A stretch of DNA of 64,000 nucleotides from Frigoriflavimonas asaccharolytica (GTDB lineage: Bacteria > Bacteroidota > Bacteroidia > Flavobacteriales > Weeksellaceae). Positions 34,826 through 43,798 of the stretch are shown here, piece after piece. The notes under the pieces were generated by a model that was not told where the DNA came from, ran no database searches, and saw nothing but the letters and a program-made list of their open reading frames with translations. The DNA is taken from positions 1-64,000 of the forward strand of contig NZ_JABSNO010000008.1 of NCBI RefSeq assembly GCF_013294015.1, read 5' to 3'. Both the position numbers and the translations under genes were made by a program. Within the stretch, counting starts at the first letter, position 1, and each line of letters begins with the position of its first letter.

Positions 34826-36175
34826 TTAGGCGTTTGCAAGGAAGTTTGAGAAGGAAGCTTCAACAGATACATTTCCAGATATCCCTATATTTTTTAATAA
34901 AACTTGCTCTATTTCATTACAAAAATTTGCATCAAACTGTTTTTCTACGCGTACATAATTTTCTGTGAAACCGTACATCATGCCATCTCGATTTTCATTT
35001 TCCCACAAAACTGGTAGCGTATTTCCGATTTGAGTTTGATAGAATTCCATTTTTTTCTTCTCAGAGAGAATTCTCAACATTTTATTGCGTCTCTTTCTTT
35101 CTGGGATTGGAACAACACCTTCAAAATCTACAGCTTCGGTATTTTCTCGTTCGGAATAAGTGAAAACATGCAAATAAGTGATGGGTAAATTTTGAATAAA
35201 TTGATACGTTTCTAAAAATAATTCTTCCGTTTCGCCTGGAAAACCTACAATTACATCTACACCAATAGCAGCATTGGGCATCAATTCTTTTATTTTAAAA
35301 ACTCTATTATAAAATAAACCCGACAAATATCTTCGTTTCATTTTCTTTAGCAAATCATCACTTCCACTTTGCAATGGGATATGAAAATGCGGCACAAATC
35401 TTTTGCTGTTGGCTACTAATTGTATGCTTTCATCTTTCAATAAATTGGGTTCTATAGAAGAAATTCTTAACCTTTCGATACCTTCTACCTCATCCAAAGC
35501 TTCAATTAAATTGAGAAATGTGTGTTCATGTTTTTTATTTCCGAATTCGCCTTTGCCATAATCACCAATATTTACGCCTGTCAAAACGATTTCTTTAATG
35601 CCTTTTTTGGCAATTTCTGAAGCATTAAGAACTACACTTGCAATGGTATCGCTGCGGGAAATTCCTCGTGCTAAAGGAATTGTGCAATAGGTACATTTGT
35701 AATCGCAACCATCTTGAACTTTCAAAAAAGCGCGGGTTCTATCTCCAAAAGAATAGCTGCCCACAAAAAAATCTGTTTCCTCTATTTCACAAGAATGTAC
35801 GGTTCCAAAATTATTAGTTTTTTCTAAATCGTTGATATAAGAGAGAATATTAAATTTTTCTTTTGCTCCTAAAACCAAATCTACACCAGAAATTTTAGAA
35901 ATTTCTTCGGGTTTTAGTTGTGCATAGCAACCAACGATGATTACCAAACCATCTGCATTGCTTTTCATCGCTCTTTTTACGTGCTGCTTGCATTCTTTGT
36001 CTGCGTTTTCGGTAACCGAACAAGTATTGATTACATAAATATCTGCCACCTCATCAAATGTAGTCTTCTGGAAACCAGCATCTTGCAATTGCCTAGAAAT
36101 AGTAGAAGTTTCTGCAAAATTGAGTTTGCAACCGAGGGTGTGAAATGCGACTTTTTTTGAGATAAATTTTTCCAT
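34826..36175 (-). CDS. mtaB: tRNA t6A37 methylthiotransferase
   Basis: The 449-residue protein has the methylthiotransferase layout: UPF0004 N-terminal domain with HTLGCKLNFAETS, CYAQLKPEE, radical-SAM CDYKCTYC (the Cx3Cx2C motif) and a C-terminal TRAM region (around residues 380-440). It adds a methylthio group to t6A at tRNA position 37. A TAAATTTG box lies only 12 nt before the start, implying a very short 5 prime leader. Confidence 0.94.
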   Translation of the reverse strand: MEKFISKKVAFHTLGCKLNFAETSTISRQLQDAGFQKTTFDEVADIYVINTCSVTENADKECKQHVKRAMKSNADGLVIIVGCYAQLKPEEISKISGVDLVLGAKEKFNILSYINDLEKTNNFGTVHSCEIEETDFFVGSYSFGDRTRAFLKVQDGCDYKCTYCTIPLARGISRSDTIASVVLNASEIAKKGIKEIVLTGVNIGDYGKGEFGNKKHEHTFLNLIEALDEVEGIERLRISSIEPNLLKDESIQLVANSKRFVPHFHIPLQSGSDDLLKKMKRRYLSGLFYNRVFKIKELMPNAAIGVDVIVGFPGETEELFLETYQFIQNLPITYLHVFTYSERENTEAVDFEGVVPIPERKRRNKMLRILSEKKKMEFYQTQIGNTLPVLWENENRDGMMYGFTENYVRVEKQFDANFCNEIEQVLLKNIGISGNVSVEASFSNFLANA

Positions 36176-36186
36176 AATCGAAGATG

Positions 36187-36194
36187 CAAATTTA
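36187..36194 (-). promoter_or_regulatory. -7 box TAAATTTG before mtaB
   Basis: TAAATTTG on the minus strand, 12 nt before the ATG at 36175; transcription should begin a few bases upstream of the codon. Confidence 0.55.
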
Positions 36195-36220
36195 CGAAAG
36201 AAAATAGAATGGAAAAAATA

Positions 36221-36571
36221 TCATTCGTTTTTCAGCAACTTGTCATAAATCTTTAAAAATCTCAATAAATTTTCCGAAAAAACTGTCAAATTTTGGAACT
36301 GATTTTCCATATATTCGTTTTGCGGAAAAGATAATTCTTCTAATTCGCATGCTATATTTTGCAAACTATTTTCCGATTTTTTAATTGAAAGCGAAACATT
36401 CTTCAACTGTTGCTGTTGCTTTTCCAACATGCTATTTTGGATTGCAATATCATTTTTAATATAAAATATTGCAAGCCTGTGTTTTTTCCTATCCAGTTTA
36501 AAAATAAAGAAAAATACGACAAGAAAAATTACTAAAAAAAGAAATGAAGAAATAAAGAATAGCAAAATCAT
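36221..36571 (-). CDS. Unknown small membrane-anchored coiled-coil protein
   Basis: The 116-residue protein has one N-terminal membrane helix (LLFFISSFLFLVIFLVVFFF) and a heptad-like helical rest (LEKQQQQLKNVSLSIKKSEN). No domain is known to me. It starts 19 nt after the next upstream gene's stop, so the two may be cotranscribed. Confidence 0.7.
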   Translation of the reverse strand: MILLFFISSFLFLVIFLVVFFFIFKLDRKKHRLAIFYIKNDIAIQNSMLEKQQQQLKNVSLSIKKSENSLQNIACELEELSFPQNEYMENQFQNLTVFSENLLRFLKIYDKLLKNE

Positions 36572-36590
36572 AAATAAAATATATCGTAAT

Positions 36591-37628
36591 TTATTTTTTA
36601 TTTTTAAACCTTCTTCTTAAGATAATGAGCACAAACAGGAGGGCTGCAACAACAATCATATAAGGGAGTGCTATTAAAATAATCATTAAAAAGGTCGGAA
36701 GAAATCCAAATATACTTTCAGAAACTTCATAAGGACTTTTCTTTTTTATTTCTACATTAAAATTTTGAACTTGCACATTTCTAGAAAATTCATCTATTAA
36801 TTTGTACCACTTTTCGGGCGTAGCAATTAAGTTAGAAAAATTAAAATTCTCTTCTCTTTCACCATAAGTAACAATTAAATTATCTTTTGGACTGGGTGAA
36901 AAATTCAACTTGAAACCTTTTGCCATCGTTGTGTTTTTATTCCATTTAAATTGGAAACCGTTTGATAAACCATGTATGTCTTTTTCTTTCAGACCTTGCA
37001 TCATTTGAATGTAAAACTCGCCTTTTTCTATCGGCTGTTTCCAAACGCTACCAGATTCTAGAAGATAAATGAAAGCGTTATAATTATCTGAATTATAACC
37101 TTTTGTGATTTTTCCATCATTGGTTTCTACTATAAAATATCCTTCTACAATTTTTGTTTCTTCTGGTAAAAAAAACATTTCCCACACCAACCAATTATCA
37201 GAAAAAGACTGTATTCTCTCAAAATTTTCGTCGGAAAATTTAGTCTTTAAAAGAGTACATTCTTTTCTATTGGAAAATATTTTGAATTGGCTGAGAGAAT
37301 CTAAATAAACCTGATTTAAATTTGAATTTCCACCACTATAAATTCCGTTCACAGGATATCCCATCTTAAATTTCAGCGTTTCTTTCGCGGTATTTTTCAT
37401 TCTGCACCAAGCTTTCACCACGGCAAAACCAGGATAAAGCTGCATGTAAATCTTTTCGTTTTGCATCTGCACCTTTTTGAAGGTCGCAGCATCTTTGGGA
37501 TACATCATCGTGAAAACCGTTCCACCTGCATTCCAAATACCTGGTTGCGCAGCGTTTGCAGAGATTTTTTGAATAAAAAATGTTAGCAAACATAGTGTAA
37601 AAAATATTTTTTTGTAAAATTCAATCAT
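36591..37628 (-). CDS. Unknown exported membrane protein
   Basis: The 345-residue protein has a signal peptide (FTLCLLTFFIQKISA), a beta-rich periplasmic region and a C-terminal membrane helix (IVVAALLFVLIILRR) with a positive tail. It resembles in layout the DUF4424-type proteins, but I cannot confirm that. It is followed by the small membrane protein at 36221. Confidence 0.7.
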   Translation of the reverse strand: MIEFYKKIFFTLCLLTFFIQKISANAAQPGIWNAGGTVFTMMYPKDAATFKKVQMQNEKIYMQLYPGFAVVKAWCRMKNTAKETLKFKMGYPVNGIYSGGNSNLNQVYLDSLSQFKIFSNRKECTLLKTKFSDENFERIQSFSDNWLVWEMFFLPEETKIVEGYFIVETNDGKITKGYNSDNYNAFIYLLESGSVWKQPIEKGEFYIQMMQGLKEKDIHGLSNGFQFKWNKNTTMAKGFKLNFSPSPKDNLIVTYGEREENFNFSNLIATPEKWYKLIDEFSRNVQVQNFNVEIKKKSPYEVSESIFGFLPTFLMIILIALPYMIVVAALLFVLIILRRRFKNKK

Positions 37629-37939
37629 CTCCTTTAGCTTAAATTATGATATTTACAAAAATGATCTATTTAGCAATGACAATCAATTCGGCAATTGCCT
37701 TATTATTAGATAAATTGAAAGTTGCAATAGATTTTTGAATCTAAATAAATACGCAAAATATTTAAGCATTTAAAAAATAGATAAATATTGACGAGATTGC
37801 GGAATGGATAATGTAATTTTCGATTTTTAAGAAATTATCGCAAATGAGGGTGAAAAATTTTGATACTATTTTGCTCAAAAAATAAATTATTGAGCATAAC
37901 TTCAATTTTTTGAAACTATTAAAAAAATTAGTCGTATAT

Positions 37940-38305
37940 ATGCGTATGGAATGTAAAGTGACCTCTTTTATGCATGATTTGAATTCTCTAGATATAGAGA
38001 ATTTGAAAAAATGGTTTGATGAACATAGCAAAATATGGATTCCACCAATGGCAGAAGTGGAAGGTGGACGAAGAATCATCGCTCTTTTCCGTACTATTTT
38101 TCGCAAATACAATCATATAGAATGGAAAGCTTCCGAAATTTTCAACCTCGGAAAAGGCCGTTTTTTCTACGAAACTGTTTCTCACGGAGATATGAAGCAA
38201 AAAGGAGCATACAAAAATCAAATTTGTACCATCATAGAATTTGCAGAAAATGGCACCATCCGATATTTATCCGATTATTTTAAGGATACTTCTTGTTTTG
38301 GGTAA
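37940..38305 (+). CDS. SnoaL-like / nuclear transport factor 2-type protein
   Basis: The 121-residue protein from ATG 37940 has a start helix (DIENLKKWFDEHSKIWIP), PPMAEVEGGRRIIALFRTIF, and the beta-sheet core IEWKASEIFNLGKGRFFYE and TIIEFAENGTIRYLSDYFK. This is the SnoaL-like cone fold; function is unknown. A TTG upstream at 37910 gives a longer frame that I rejected. The preceding stretch 37629-37939 shows no gene. Confidence 0.75.
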   Translation: MRMECKVTSFMHDLNSLDIENLKKWFDEHSKIWIPPMAEVEGGRRIIALFRTIFRKYNHIEWKASEIFNLGKGRFFYETVSHGDMKQKGAYKNQICTIIEFAENGTIRYLSDYFKDTSCFG

Positions 38306-38325
38306 AATTTGTTAAATAATTATTT

Positions 38326-38434
38326 GGGCGTGCCTTTTTTAAATTTTTTGCAAAATTTTAAAAAATCGGTATCCGGTTCCCACTTTTTTCTTCCGCTAGG
38401 CTACAGAAAAAGAGTTCCACCTACTGCCTCACGC
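38326..38434. repeat. Structured noncoding repeat-like element
   Basis: The element starts GGGCGTGCC and ends CTCACGC, so its ends form a 5-bp inverted pair (GCGTG / CACGC). Inside lies a hairpin of ACTTTTTTC (38382-38390) with GAAAAAGAGT (38406-38415) around the loop TTCCGCTAGGCTACA. It is less AT-rich than its surroundings. A frame at 38309-38554 running through it looks non-coding. It resembles, from memory, a family of intergenic elements with such ends in Bacteroidota genomes; a genome-wide search would be needed. Confidence 0.45.
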
Positions 38435-38570
38435 AAAGGTTCTATTCCCAAAAATTTATTTCAGTCTCAAAAAATCATACTTCACAACATAAATCTGCCT
38501 TCTTTTATTTTTGGGGAAAATCAAGCTCCTCAAAATGAATTAACCGAAATTTAAAATATTCAACTAATTC

Positions 38571-38590
38571 AGACATTTATAAAAATGTCT
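38571..38590. promoter_or_regulatory. Inverted repeat upstream of the phosphorylase gene
   Basis: AGACATTT, 4-nt centre, AAATGTCT. It lies 24 nt before the -7 box, so it could be an operator; it is followed by a T-rich run, so it could also be a weak terminator. Confidence 0.35.
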
Positions 38591-38613
38591 TATTTCTTTT
38601 TTCCTAAAAACTA

Positions 38614-38621
38614 TATATTTG
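38614..38621 (+). promoter_or_regulatory. -7 box TATATTTG before the phosphorylase gene
   Basis: An exact TAnnTTTG match, 26 nt before ATG 38647. Confidence 0.6.
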
Positions 38622-38646
38622 CATTTGTTACCGAAAAAATAAACAA

Positions 38647-40323
38647 ATGGATTTCATAAATTTTAAGATGCCTTATAGCATCAACGAAAAATACACCAAA
38701 AAAGTCGCTTATTTTTCGATGGAATTTGCTATAGATCAGGCATTGAAAATTTATTCTGGCGGTTTAGGCTTTTTAGCTGGCTCTCATATGAGAAGTGCTT
38801 TCAACCTGAAACAAGATTTAGTAGGAATTGGAATTTTGTGGAAATACGGATATTACGATCAAACAAGAAATTATGATCAGACTTTGCAACCAAGCTGGAC
38901 CGTAAAAGATTATACATTTCTACAAGAAACCAATATCAAATTTCAAATTGAAATACACAGTTCCCCAGTTTGGGTAAAAGTGTACTACCTTGCACCAGAA
39001 GTTTTTAATTCTGCACCAATGTTTTTCCTTTCTACAGATGTGCCAGAAAATGATCATATCTCCAAAACTATTTGTCATAAATTATACGATGCCAATGAAT
39101 CTACAAAATTAGCACAGTATATCCTATTGGGAAAAGGCGGCGCAAAATTATTAGATGAAATGAATTTCGAGAGAGAAGTTTATCATTTAAATGAAGCACA
39201 CGGACTTCCTGCTGCATTCTATTTATTAAAAAAGTACAATGGAGATTTGCAAAAAGTAAAAGAAAAGTTGGTTTTCACCACGCATACTCCAGAAGAAGCT
39301 GGGAACGAAAAGCATTCTATAGATTTAGCATACAATATGTCTTATTTTTCTGGAATGCCAAAAAATGAAGTGAAAAATTTAGAAAATGGCAAAGATCCTT
39401 CTATGTTCAACCACTCTCTATGCGCTCTCAAAATGGCAAGAATTTCCAATGGTGTTTCTAGACTTCATGGCATAGTTTCTAATGAAATGTGGAATAAATA
39501 TGATGGGATTTGCGAAATAAAATCTATCACGAATGCACAAGAATTCAAATATTGGGCAGATCATCAATTATATAAAGCGAAAGAGGAAAAGAACAATGAA
39601 TCTTTTGATAAAAGAAAAAATAAGATAAAGAAAAGATTTTTCAAAACTGTGGCAGATCAATGCGGGAAAATATTTGATCCAGAAGTATTAACAATCGTTT
39701 GGGCAAGAAGATTCGCAGGGTATAAAAGAGCAGATTTACTTCTACACGATAAAGAAAGATTTTTAAAACTATTAAATAATCCTGATCGTCCTGTACAGAT
39801 TATTTGGGCAGGAAAACCATACCCGATGGATTATACAGCAATATCTACTTTTAATAATTTAGTACATGAAAGTAGAAACATTAAAAATATGGCGGTTCTT
39901 ACAGGGTACGAATTAGCCCTGAGCAAATTGATGAAACAAGGTTCTGACGTATGGTTAAACAATCCACGAGTTCCACGCGAAGCATCTGGAACTTCTGGGA
40001 TGACGGCCGCGATGAATGGATCTGTAAATCTTTCCACAGATGATGGTTGGATTCCAGAATTTGCAAAGCATGGAGAAAATTCTTTCGTTGTAGAAAAAGC
40101 AGACTACCATAATATGAATATTGCAGAAGTAGATCAATATGACATGAATGCTCTATTTGATATTTTGGAAAATGAAATAGTGCCAACTTATTACGATAAC
40201 AAAAAGAAATGGCGAAAAATTACACAAACGGCAATGGACGATGTAAAAACAAACTTTAATAGTGATAGAATGGCGGATGAATATTATAAAATAATCTACC
40301 AAAATCAATTGCTAGAAGCGTAA
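38647..40323 (+). CDS. Short alpha-glucan phosphorylase family protein (GT35)
   Basis: The 558-residue protein belongs to the short GT35 family: VAYFSMEFAIDQALKIYSGG, FTTHTPEEAGNE, VWARRFAGYKRADLLL, IWAGKPYPMDYT, and NNPRVPREASGTSG then MTAAMNGSVNLSTDDGW. The usual phosphorylase reads G-x-x-M-K in this last block, the Lys holding pyridoxal phosphate; here residue 453 is Thr. It should act on alpha-1,4-glucans, but whether it is a PLP phosphorylase is open. It is a single gene with its own promoter and terminator. Confidence 0.85.
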   Translation: MDFINFKMPYSINEKYTKKVAYFSMEFAIDQALKIYSGGLGFLAGSHMRSAFNLKQDLVGIGILWKYGYYDQTRNYDQTLQPSWTVKDYTFLQETNIKFQIEIHSSPVWVKVYYLAPEVFNSAPMFFLSTDVPENDHISKTICHKLYDANESTKLAQYILLGKGGAKLLDEMNFEREVYHLNEAHGLPAAFYLLKKYNGDLQKVKEKLVFTTHTPEEAGNEKHSIDLAYNMSYFSGMPKNEVKNLENGKDPSMFNHSLCALKMARISNGVSRLHGIVSNEMWNKYDGICEIKSITNAQEFKYWADHQLYKAKEEKNNESFDKRKNKIKKRFFKTVADQCGKIFDPEVLTIVWARRFAGYKRADLLLHDKERFLKLLNNPDRPVQIIWAGKPYPMDYTAISTFNNLVHESRNIKNMAVLTGYELALSKLMKQGSDVWLNNPRVPREASGTSGMTAAMNGSVNLSTDDGWIPEFAKHGENSFVVEKADYHNMNIAEVDQYDMNALFDILENEIVPTYYDNKKKWRKITQTAMDDVKTNFNSDRMADEYYKIIYQNQLLEA

Positions 40324-40346
40324 ATTCATCTTTTTTAATACAAAAT

Positions 40347-40382
40347 AGGCAACCAAATTTACTTTTAGTTGCCTTTTTTTTA
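40347..40382 (+). terminator. Terminator after the phosphorylase gene
   Basis: AGGCAAC (40347-40353) pairs with GTTGCCT (40368-40374), followed by about eight T. Confidence 0.85.
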
Positions 40383-40394
40383 TTTTATTTACTA

Positions 40395-40859
40395 CTACTT
40401 CATTTGTTTTACAGCAATTTCGTAGACATTTGCGTGTTTTAGATATTTTGCTCTTTCTCTGGTAGTTATAGATTCAAATTCGCCATTTTTCAATACTAGA
40501 ACTGGATCTTCCGCTGTTTCCAATTTAAAATCTGCAAAATATTGCTCTTCTGGACTGGAAGTTCTAGCTTCTACATCTTTCTCATGAATTTTTCCGGCAA
40601 ACTCTTGAAATTCTGCATCTGTGGAGTGTATAAATCTATATTCTGAACCAGCACTTGCATGAAAATATTTTTTATCTGCAATTAAATTAGCTTCAGAAGA
40701 TATCTGTGGATTGTCATTTCCATCTTTAAAAGCTACTTCTACCAATTCACCATTGTTTTCACTTGCATATATATTGGCATCTTCATAAGAAGAAAAACCG
40801 GTTTTCAAAGTATAATCTTCCAATTCATACTCTCTCAATTCTTGATGTTGATCGCTCAT
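40395..40859 (-). CDS. Unknown 154-residue acidic cytoplasmic protein
   Basis: No signal peptide, membrane helix or known domain. The start MSDQHQELREYELEDYTLKT is acidic, and the protein has many Glu, Asp and aromatic residues. It converges with the phosphorylase gene and is divergent from the S9 peptidase. I see no clue to function. Confidence 0.65.
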   Translation of the reverse strand: MSDQHQELREYELEDYTLKTGFSSYEDANIYASENNGELVEVAFKDGNDNPQISSEANLIADKKYFHASAGSEYRFIHSTDAEFQEFAGKIHEKDVEARTSSPEEQYFADFKLETAEDPVLVLKNGEFESITTRERAKYLKHANVYEIAVKQMK

Positions 40860-40958
40860 ATTTTATAATTTTAAAAATTAATATTTATAAATTTAGCATT
40901 AATAAATTATATATTGAATGATTGCTAATTAATTATGAAATGTTTTTCAAGAATTTTA

Positions 40959-40966
40959 TATATTTG
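40959..40966 (+). promoter_or_regulatory. -7 box TATATTTG before the S9 peptidase
   Basis: An exact TAnnTTTG match, 21 nt before ATG 40987. Confidence 0.6.
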
Positions 40967-40986
40967 AGTGATTTACAATTTTAACT

Positions 40987-43116
40987 ATGAAAAAAAATAT
41001 TTTCCTATTTCTTATCGCTTTTACAGCACAAAATTTCTTTTCTCAAGAAATTACTTTTCAAAAAATCTATACAGGATATTATTACGGAAAAAATATTGCC
41101 GGCATAAAATCTTTGAACAATGGTGAAACTTATGCAACCATAGAACCAACGGGAATTGCAAAATATGACTACAAAACTTCTACAAAATCTGGTAATATTG
41201 CAGACGGAAATTTTGAGAGTTATGAATTTTCTAAAGATGAAGCTAAAATTTTATTACAAAAAGAAAGCGAACAAATCTACAGACACTCATTTTTAGGAAA
41301 ATTTGATGTAAAAGATTTAAAATCTGGCAAAACAATTCAAATTAATAATGGAAATTTCATCCAAGAGCCGAGCTTTTCTCCAAACGGAACAAAAGTGGCG
41401 TTCATTATGGACAACAATTTATATTATCAAGATTTAAATTCTGAAAAAATAACTCAAATAACCAAAGATGGATCAAAAAATAAAATTTTAAATGGTCTTG
41501 CAGATTGGGTTTACGAAGAAGAATTCGGCCATGCAAAACAATATGAATGGGATGCTGCTGGAAATGCAATCGTGTTTGTGAAATCTGACGAAACCGAAGT
41601 TCCAGAAATGTATATCCCAATTTATGGTAAGCAGTTGTACCCATCTGAAATGCGCTATAAATATCCGAAAGCGGGCGAAAAAAACTCTAAAGTATCAGCG
41701 TATTTGTATCAGCTAGATTCTCAAAAAACAATGATGGTCAATCTTGGGGAATTTAAGAATTATTATATTCCAAGCGTTATTAGAACGGCAAAAGCAGACG
41801 AAATAATCCTCATCACTTCTTTAAGAACACAAAACGCATCAGATGTTTTAAAAGTAAATACAAAAACAGGAATTGCAAAAAAATTATTCACAGAAACCGA
41901 CGAAAAATGGATTGATACCGATAATGTAACCATGGAATTTTTGGACGATAATTCTTTTATTTGGGGAGCAGAAAGAGACGGTAATCGCCATTTGTATTGG
42001 TATAACGAAGATGGAAGCTTGAAAAAACAAATCACAAAAGGAGATTGGGAAGTAACAGATTACTACGGTTACAACCCAAAAACAGAAGAAGTTTTCATAC
42101 AAACTACAGAAAAGGGAAGCATCAACAAAGTGGTTTCTAAAGTAAGTTTGAAAACTGGGAAATCTCAACTTTTATCTAAATCTGAAGGGAATAATTCTGG
42201 CGATTTTAGCAAAAATTACAACTATTTTATAGAAACATCTTCCTCAGCGAAAATGCCTTACGTTTATACCTTAAAAGATGAAAACGGAAAAACTTTGAAG
42301 GAACTTCGCAATAATGACGAAGCTTTGAAAAAAATAAAAGCCGATGGTTTTGTAGAAAAAGAATTTTTCACGATTCCAAATTCTGTGGGAGATCAAATGA
42401 ATGCGTGGATCATCAAACCAAAAAACTTTGATAAGAATAAAAAATATCCCGTTTTTATGTATCAATATTCTGGACCAGGATCTCAAACTGTTGCCAATTC
42501 TTGGGATTATGGAAACACGGTTTGGTTTAATATGTTGGCGCAAAAAGGCTATGTAATTGTTTGTGTAGATGGACGTGGAACAGGCTACAAAGGCACAAAA
42601 TACAAGAAATCTACCTATATGAATTTAGGTAAATACGAAATTGAAGATCAAATAACAGCGGCAAAATGGTTGGGAAATCAATCTTATGTTGATAAAAGTA
42701 GAATCGGAATTTTCGGTTGGAGTTTTGGCGGATATATGGCGAGTTTGGCTATGACGAAAGGTGCAGATGTTTTCAAAGCGGGAATTGCTGTTGCGCCAGT
42801 TACGAATTGGAGATATTACGATAGCGTTTATACAGAACGATTTTTGCGTACACCACAAGAAAATCCAGCTGGTTATGATACCAATTCACCAACAGAGTTT
42901 GCAAAAATGATGAAAGGAAATTTCCTTTTAATCCACGGAACTGCGGATGATAATGTACATTTTCAAAATTCTATGGAATTTTCGGAAGCGCTAATTCAAG
43001 CCAACAAACAGTTTGAATTTATGGCATATCCAGACAAAAACCACGGAATTTATGGCGGATTTACAAGACCGCAATTGTATCAGAAGATGACGGATTTTAT
43101 TTTGGAGAAACTTTAG
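40987..43116 (+). CDS. S9 family peptidase, dipeptidyl peptidase IV-like
   Basis: The 709-residue exported protein has a signal peptide (NIFLFLIAFTAQNFFS), a beta-propeller DPP4 N-terminal part (~25-480) and an alpha/beta hydrolase part. The catalytic triad is visible: Ser579 in GWSFGGYMA, Asp654 or 655 in HGTADDNVHF, and His686 in DKNHGIYGG. Expected to release X-Pro or similar dipeptides from peptides in the periplasm. It fits with the three POT peptide importers downstream. Confidence 0.93.
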   Translation: MKKNIFLFLIAFTAQNFFSQEITFQKIYTGYYYGKNIAGIKSLNNGETYATIEPTGIAKYDYKTSTKSGNIADGNFESYEFSKDEAKILLQKESEQIYRHSFLGKFDVKDLKSGKTIQINNGNFIQEPSFSPNGTKVAFIMDNNLYYQDLNSEKITQITKDGSKNKILNGLADWVYEEEFGHAKQYEWDAAGNAIVFVKSDETEVPEMYIPIYGKQLYPSEMRYKYPKAGEKNSKVSAYLYQLDSQKTMMVNLGEFKNYYIPSVIRTAKADEIILITSLRTQNASDVLKVNTKTGIAKKLFTETDEKWIDTDNVTMEFLDDNSFIWGAERDGNRHLYWYNEDGSLKKQITKGDWEVTDYYGYNPKTEEVFIQTTEKGSINKVVSKVSLKTGKSQLLSKSEGNNSGDFSKNYNYFIETSSSAKMPYVYTLKDENGKTLKELRNNDEALKKIKADGFVEKEFFTIPNSVGDQMNAWIIKPKNFDKNKKYPVFMYQYSGPGSQTVANSWDYGNTVWFNMLAQKGYVIVCVDGRGTGYKGTKYKKSTYMNLGKYEIEDQITAAKWLGNQSYVDKSRIGIFGWSFGGYMASLAMTKGADVFKAGIAVAPVTNWRYYDSVYTERFLRTPQENPAGYDTNSPTEFAKMMKGNFLLIHGTADDNVHFQNSMEFSEALIQANKQFEFMAYPDKNHGIYGGFTRPQLYQKMTDFILEKL

Positions 43117-43169
43117 AAAAGAATCAAGAACCGAGAAACAAGATTCAAGATTAAAAATGTAACGCACGC

Positions 43170-43215
43170 ACTTTGTCAAAGTTCTAAAGCGTGAAGAAAA
43201 ATACTTTGACAAAGT
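43170..43215. repeat. Inverted repeat between the S9 peptidase and the lipoprotein
   Basis: A perfect 12-bp stem ACTTTGTCAAAG (43170-43181) with CTTTGACAAAGT (43204-43215) around a 22-nt loop that includes AAAGCGTGAAG. A short T-run follows. Just before it, GAATCAAGAACC and CAAGATTCAAGATT form an imperfect direct repeat. The unit looks like a dispersed intergenic repeat and may also act as a terminator for the peptidase gene. Confidence 0.6.
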
Positions 43216-43233
43216 TTATTTTAAAATAATGAA

Positions 43234-43722
43234 TTGATGAAATTTAAATTATTCAGCCTTATTATTCTGTCAATCATCTTCTCTTGTAAAAATGAGAAAT
43301 TAAAAAAAGTTTCAAATGATGATTATAAAAGATGGGACGAACTTGAAATAGAAACCAGATATCAGACTTTAACCATTTTTAAATTCTCTGATTCCGCAGA
43401 ATTTATTAATGTAAAGTATGATAAAGGAATTTACGAAATACCACCAAAATACAACAATAAAAAAATTGAGAAAAAGGTAATTCTTTTTACAAAACAAGAA
43501 AGGGACAGTTTAAGTAAATATATATTTCAATCAGTAATAAAACCCAGTTTTACAAATACATCTGCAACTGATTATGTAGGCAATGTCAGTCTCAAATTCA
43601 AAAGACATAATATGAATTTAATTTGTGAATATTATTCTGTTGGAGATTGGACAGAAATATCTGAAGAAACTAAAAAAATTTTTAATATTATTAATAGTAA
43701 AGTTGAGATTTCAAAACAGTGA
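43234..43722 (+). CDS. Small putative lipoprotein of unknown function
   Basis: The 162-residue protein has a lipoprotein signal (LFSLIILSIIFSCKNEK) and no domain I recognise. The mature part is charged and mixed alpha/beta (FKFSDSAEFINVKYDKGIYE). It stands between the S9 peptidase and the DUF819 gene. Confidence 0.7.
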   Translation: MMKFKLFSLIILSIIFSCKNEKLKKVSNDDYKRWDELEIETRYQTLTIFKFSDSAEFINVKYDKGIYEIPPKYNNKKIEKKVILFTKQERDSLSKYIFQSVIKPSFTNTSATDYVGNVSLKFKRHNMNLICEYYSVGDWTEISEETKKIFNIINSKVEISKQ

Positions 43723-43798
43723 AAGATTTTTTTAAATTTATCATAAACGATAGAAAATAACTCAATAAACGTAATTCAATTATCAACATAAAAAACTT

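Noticed and set aside
38309-38554. 81-codon frame over the repeat-like element
   Set aside because: No plausible protein character; it spans the inverted ends and hairpin, which fit a noncoding element better.
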